A DNA stretch of 64,000 nt, from positions 1 through 64,000 of the forward strand of contig NZ_JAPSLH010000023.1 in NCBI RefSeq assembly GCF_031180965.1. The letters are read 5' to 3'. The notes under the pieces were generated by a model. That model saw only the letters and a program-made list of their open reading frames with translations. It made no database searches and was not told the DNA's origin. The stretch comes from Chelativorans sp. Lineage in GTDB: Bacteria; Pseudomonadota; Alphaproteobacteria; Rhizobiales; Rhizobiaceae. Shown here piece after piece: positions 62,216-64,000 of this stretch. Position numbers and translations under genes: made by a program. The first letter of the stretch is position 1; each line of letters starts with the position of its first letter.

Positions 62216-63238
62216 ATGAGCGGCATGCTGAGATTTCTAGCCGTCAGGATCCTGGGAGCGATCCCGATCCTCTTCGTCCTGAGCATCGTCACTTTCGCCA
62301 TCATTGAGGTAAAGCCTGGCGACTACGCCGACTATATCCGGGCGATGGCCATCAACCAGGGCGGCGCCTCGGTCGAGCAGGCGGAAGCGCAGGCTCAGGC
62401 TTATCGCGAGGCGCACGGGCTCGATGATCCGCTGATCGTCCGCTACATCGACTGGATCTACGGGATCGTTACCCGCTTCGATTTCGGCCACAGCTTCTAT
62501 TATAACAAGCCCGTCGCTACAGTCGTTGCCGAGCGCCTGCCGGCCACCATCGCGCTGGCGCTCACTTGCCATCTGCTTGCCTCGCTCGTGGGCATCTCGC
62601 TCGGCATCCTGGCCGCCACACGGCAGTATAGCTGGGTGGATACGCTCCTCGGCTTCATCTCCTTCCTCGGCATGACGATCCCGCGCTTCCTGCTGGCGAT
62701 CATCATCCTCTACATCCTCGTCTTCCGTCTCAACGTCTCGGAAGTTGGCATGTTCTTCTCCGCCCGCTATGGCGGCGCGCCCTGGAGCTGGGACAAGTTC
62801 GTCAATCTCGTCCAGCACATCTGGCCGGTCGTATTCATCGCCACCTTCGGCGGGCTCGCTTACAACATGCGGGTGATGCGCGGAAACCTGCTTGACGTTC
62901 TGAACGCCCAATATATCGAGACGGCGCGCGCAAAGGGCCTTTCCGAAGGCGCGGTCGTCATGCGCCACGCGGTCCCAAATGCGCTGCACCCGCTGGTCGC
63001 CTATCAAGGCGTGGTGCTGCCCTACATGCTGACGGGCGAAATCGAGGTTGCCGTGGTCTTCGGGCTCGCCACGGTCGGGCCCGCCATCGTCGGCTCCATG
63101 GCCATCGGCGATGTCTGGGTGACGGCAACCTTCATGCTGGTGCTGGCGGCCACCCTCATCGTCGGCAACATCATCGCCGACATGCTTCTGGCCATGCTCG
63201 ATCCGCGTGTGCGTCTGGGTGGGGAGAAGGCGGCATGA
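62216..63238 (+). CDS. peptide-type ABC permease (DppB class)
   Basis: 340-residue permease: first helix at about 5-27, a periplasmic domain to about 105, then five helices. Conserved ARAKGLSEGAVVMRHAVPNALHP is the DppB-class coupling loop. ATG 62216 chosen; ATG 62225 and a TTG at 62207 are alternatives. The stop overlaps the next permease (ATGA). Confidence 0.92.
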   Translation: MSGMLRFLAVRILGAIPILFVLSIVTFAIIEVKPGDYADYIRAMAINQGGASVEQAEAQAQAYREAHGLDDPLIVRYIDWIYGIVTRFDFGHSFYYNKPVATVVAERLPATIALALTCHLLASLVGISLGILAATRQYSWVDTLLGFISFLGMTIPRFLLAIIILYILVFRLNVSEVGMFFSARYGGAPWSWDKFVNLVQHIWPVVFIATFGGLAYNMRVMRGNLLDVLNAQYIETARAKGLSEGAVVMRHAVPNALHPLVAYQGVVLPYMLTGEIEVAVVFGLATVGPAIVGSMAIGDVWVTATFMLVLAATLIVGNIIADMLLAMLDPRVRLGGEKAA

Positions 63239-64000
63239 CCCAGCAGGCTCTCCCCTCCATCGCTGAACCGTCTTCCTCCGCAGGCACGGTGCTCGAAGCG
63301 CCGGAGCCGCAGGCTGCCGCAGAAGCCGGCAGCACGCGCTTTCCGGACCCCTATCAAAGCTATTCCACGCTGGTGTGGCGGCGTTTCCGCCGCTCCTTTG
63401 TCGGCATGACGGGACTGGTGCTCGTCAGCCTGCTCCTGCTGATCACCATCTTCGCTGACTTCTTCGCGCCGATGAATCCGCGGGGCACCCATATCCCCTT
63501 CGCGCCGCCGGATGTCATCTCCTTCACGGCCCCTGACGGCAGCTTCAGCATCATTCCCCGCATTTATCCCATTGGCGAGACGGGTGAGTTCGACCCGGTT
63601 ACATTCCAGCCGCTCACCGGGCCGATTCTTGACGACCCGACGCCGGTCGGCTTCTTCGTCAAAGGACATGCTTATCAGCTCTTCGGCCTAATCCCCAGCG
63701 ATCGCCATTTCTTCGGCTCCACCGACGGGCGTCCGATCCATCTTCTGGGCACCGACAAGTTCGGCCGCGATATCCTTTCGCGCGGTATCCACGGCGCCCG
63801 CATCTCGTTGTTCATCGCCTTCGCTGTCGTGACGCTCACCACTGTGATCGGTACGCTGGTGGGCATCACGTCCGGCTATCTGGGTGGCCCGGTCGATTCC
63901 TGGGTGCAGCGCTTCGTGGATTTCGTGCTCGCCTTCCCGCAGCTGCCGCTTTATCTGGCGCTCACCTCGCTGGTCCCGCTTACCGCGCCGTCGAACGTCT
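63235..64000 (+). CDS. peptide-type ABC permease (DppC class), partial
   Basis: Begins with ATG at 63235 inside the stop of the DppB-class gene and is still open at the window end (255 codons seen). N-terminal 40 residues are Pro/Ala-rich, first helix at about 60-78, a periplasmic segment, then GTDKFGRDILSRGIHGARIS, the DppC signature before the permease core. ATPase genes are expected beyond the window. Confidence 0.92.
   Translation, partial: MTQQALPSIAEPSSSAGTVLEAPEPQAAAEAGSTRFPDPYQSYSTLVWRRFRRSFVGMTGLVLVSLLLLITIFADFFAPMNPRGTHIPFAPPDVISFTAPDGSFSIIPRIYPIGETGEFDPVTFQPLTGPILDDPTPVGFFVKGHAYQLFGLIPSDRHFFGSTDGRPIHLLGTDKFGRDILSRGIHGARISLFIAFAVVTLTTVIGTLVGITSGYLGGPVDSWVQRFVDFVLAFPQLPLYLALTSLVPLTAPSNV

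Overview
The window looks like part of a large secondary replicon (megaplasmid or chromid) of an alphaproteobacterium of the order Hyphomicrobiales, close to Mesorhizobium or Aminobacter-like rhizobia. The grounds are high GC, an intact repABC cassette with parS sites, a RirA-type iron box, RpiR and HutC-type regulators, palindromic intergenic elements of rhizobial type, and six solute-uptake ABC systems in 64 kb. No rRNA, tRNA, CRISPR array, phage genes or intact insertion sequence was recognised.

Region 1 (0.3-13.4 kb): an RpiR regulator and a divergent short-chain dehydrogenase (SDR), then a minus-strand operon for a carbohydrate/polyol ABC importer with two different ATPases, two permeases, a binding protein and a small membrane protein. 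The operon ends in an ABC-2 exporter ATPase. Divergent from it, a plus-strand operon holds a second SDR and the missing exporter parts: an ABC-2 permease and two unrecognised exported proteins. Region 2 (13.5-16.9 kb): REC-PAS-histidine kinase, PAS-PAS histidine kinase and CheY-like regulator.

Region 3 (16.9-32.6 kb): a minus-strand operon with a Tat-exported binding protein, spermidine/putrescine-type permeases and ATPase, a HisD/HpsN-like dehydrogenase, a zinc alcohol dehydrogenase, a HutC-type GntR regulator and an APH-fold kinase. Next to it lie an SDR and a plus-strand unit with an FGGY kinase, a second HutC-type regulator, a SIS protein and a sugar ABC importer lacking an ATPase. Both units carry the same GTGGTATATAC operator, which suggests one regulon. 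Region 4 (32.9-34.6 kb): three small exported or cell-envelope proteins.

Region 5 (34.6-44.7 kb): cupin, PEP-hydrolase-like TIM barrel and Tm-1/UPF0261 genes, divergent from a TetR regulator and a second dual-ATPase sugar importer with its own small membrane protein, followed by a TIM-barrel epimerase. Region 6 (44.8-49.3 kb): iron-siderophore uptake (TonB receptor, RhtX/FptX-type permease, ferri-siderophore reductase) behind a RirA box.

Region 7 (49.4-57.5 kb) is the replicon maintenance core: parS, repA, repB with a second parS, antisense RNA, repC, a ParS/RES toxin-antitoxin pair, a frameshifted tyrosine recombinase, a dif-like dyad, a DUF1403 gene and a ScpB-like gene. Region 8 (57.6-64 kb): an M29 aminopeptidase, an AraC-type regulator and the start of a family-5 (peptide/oligosaccharide) ABC importer whose last visible gene runs off the window.
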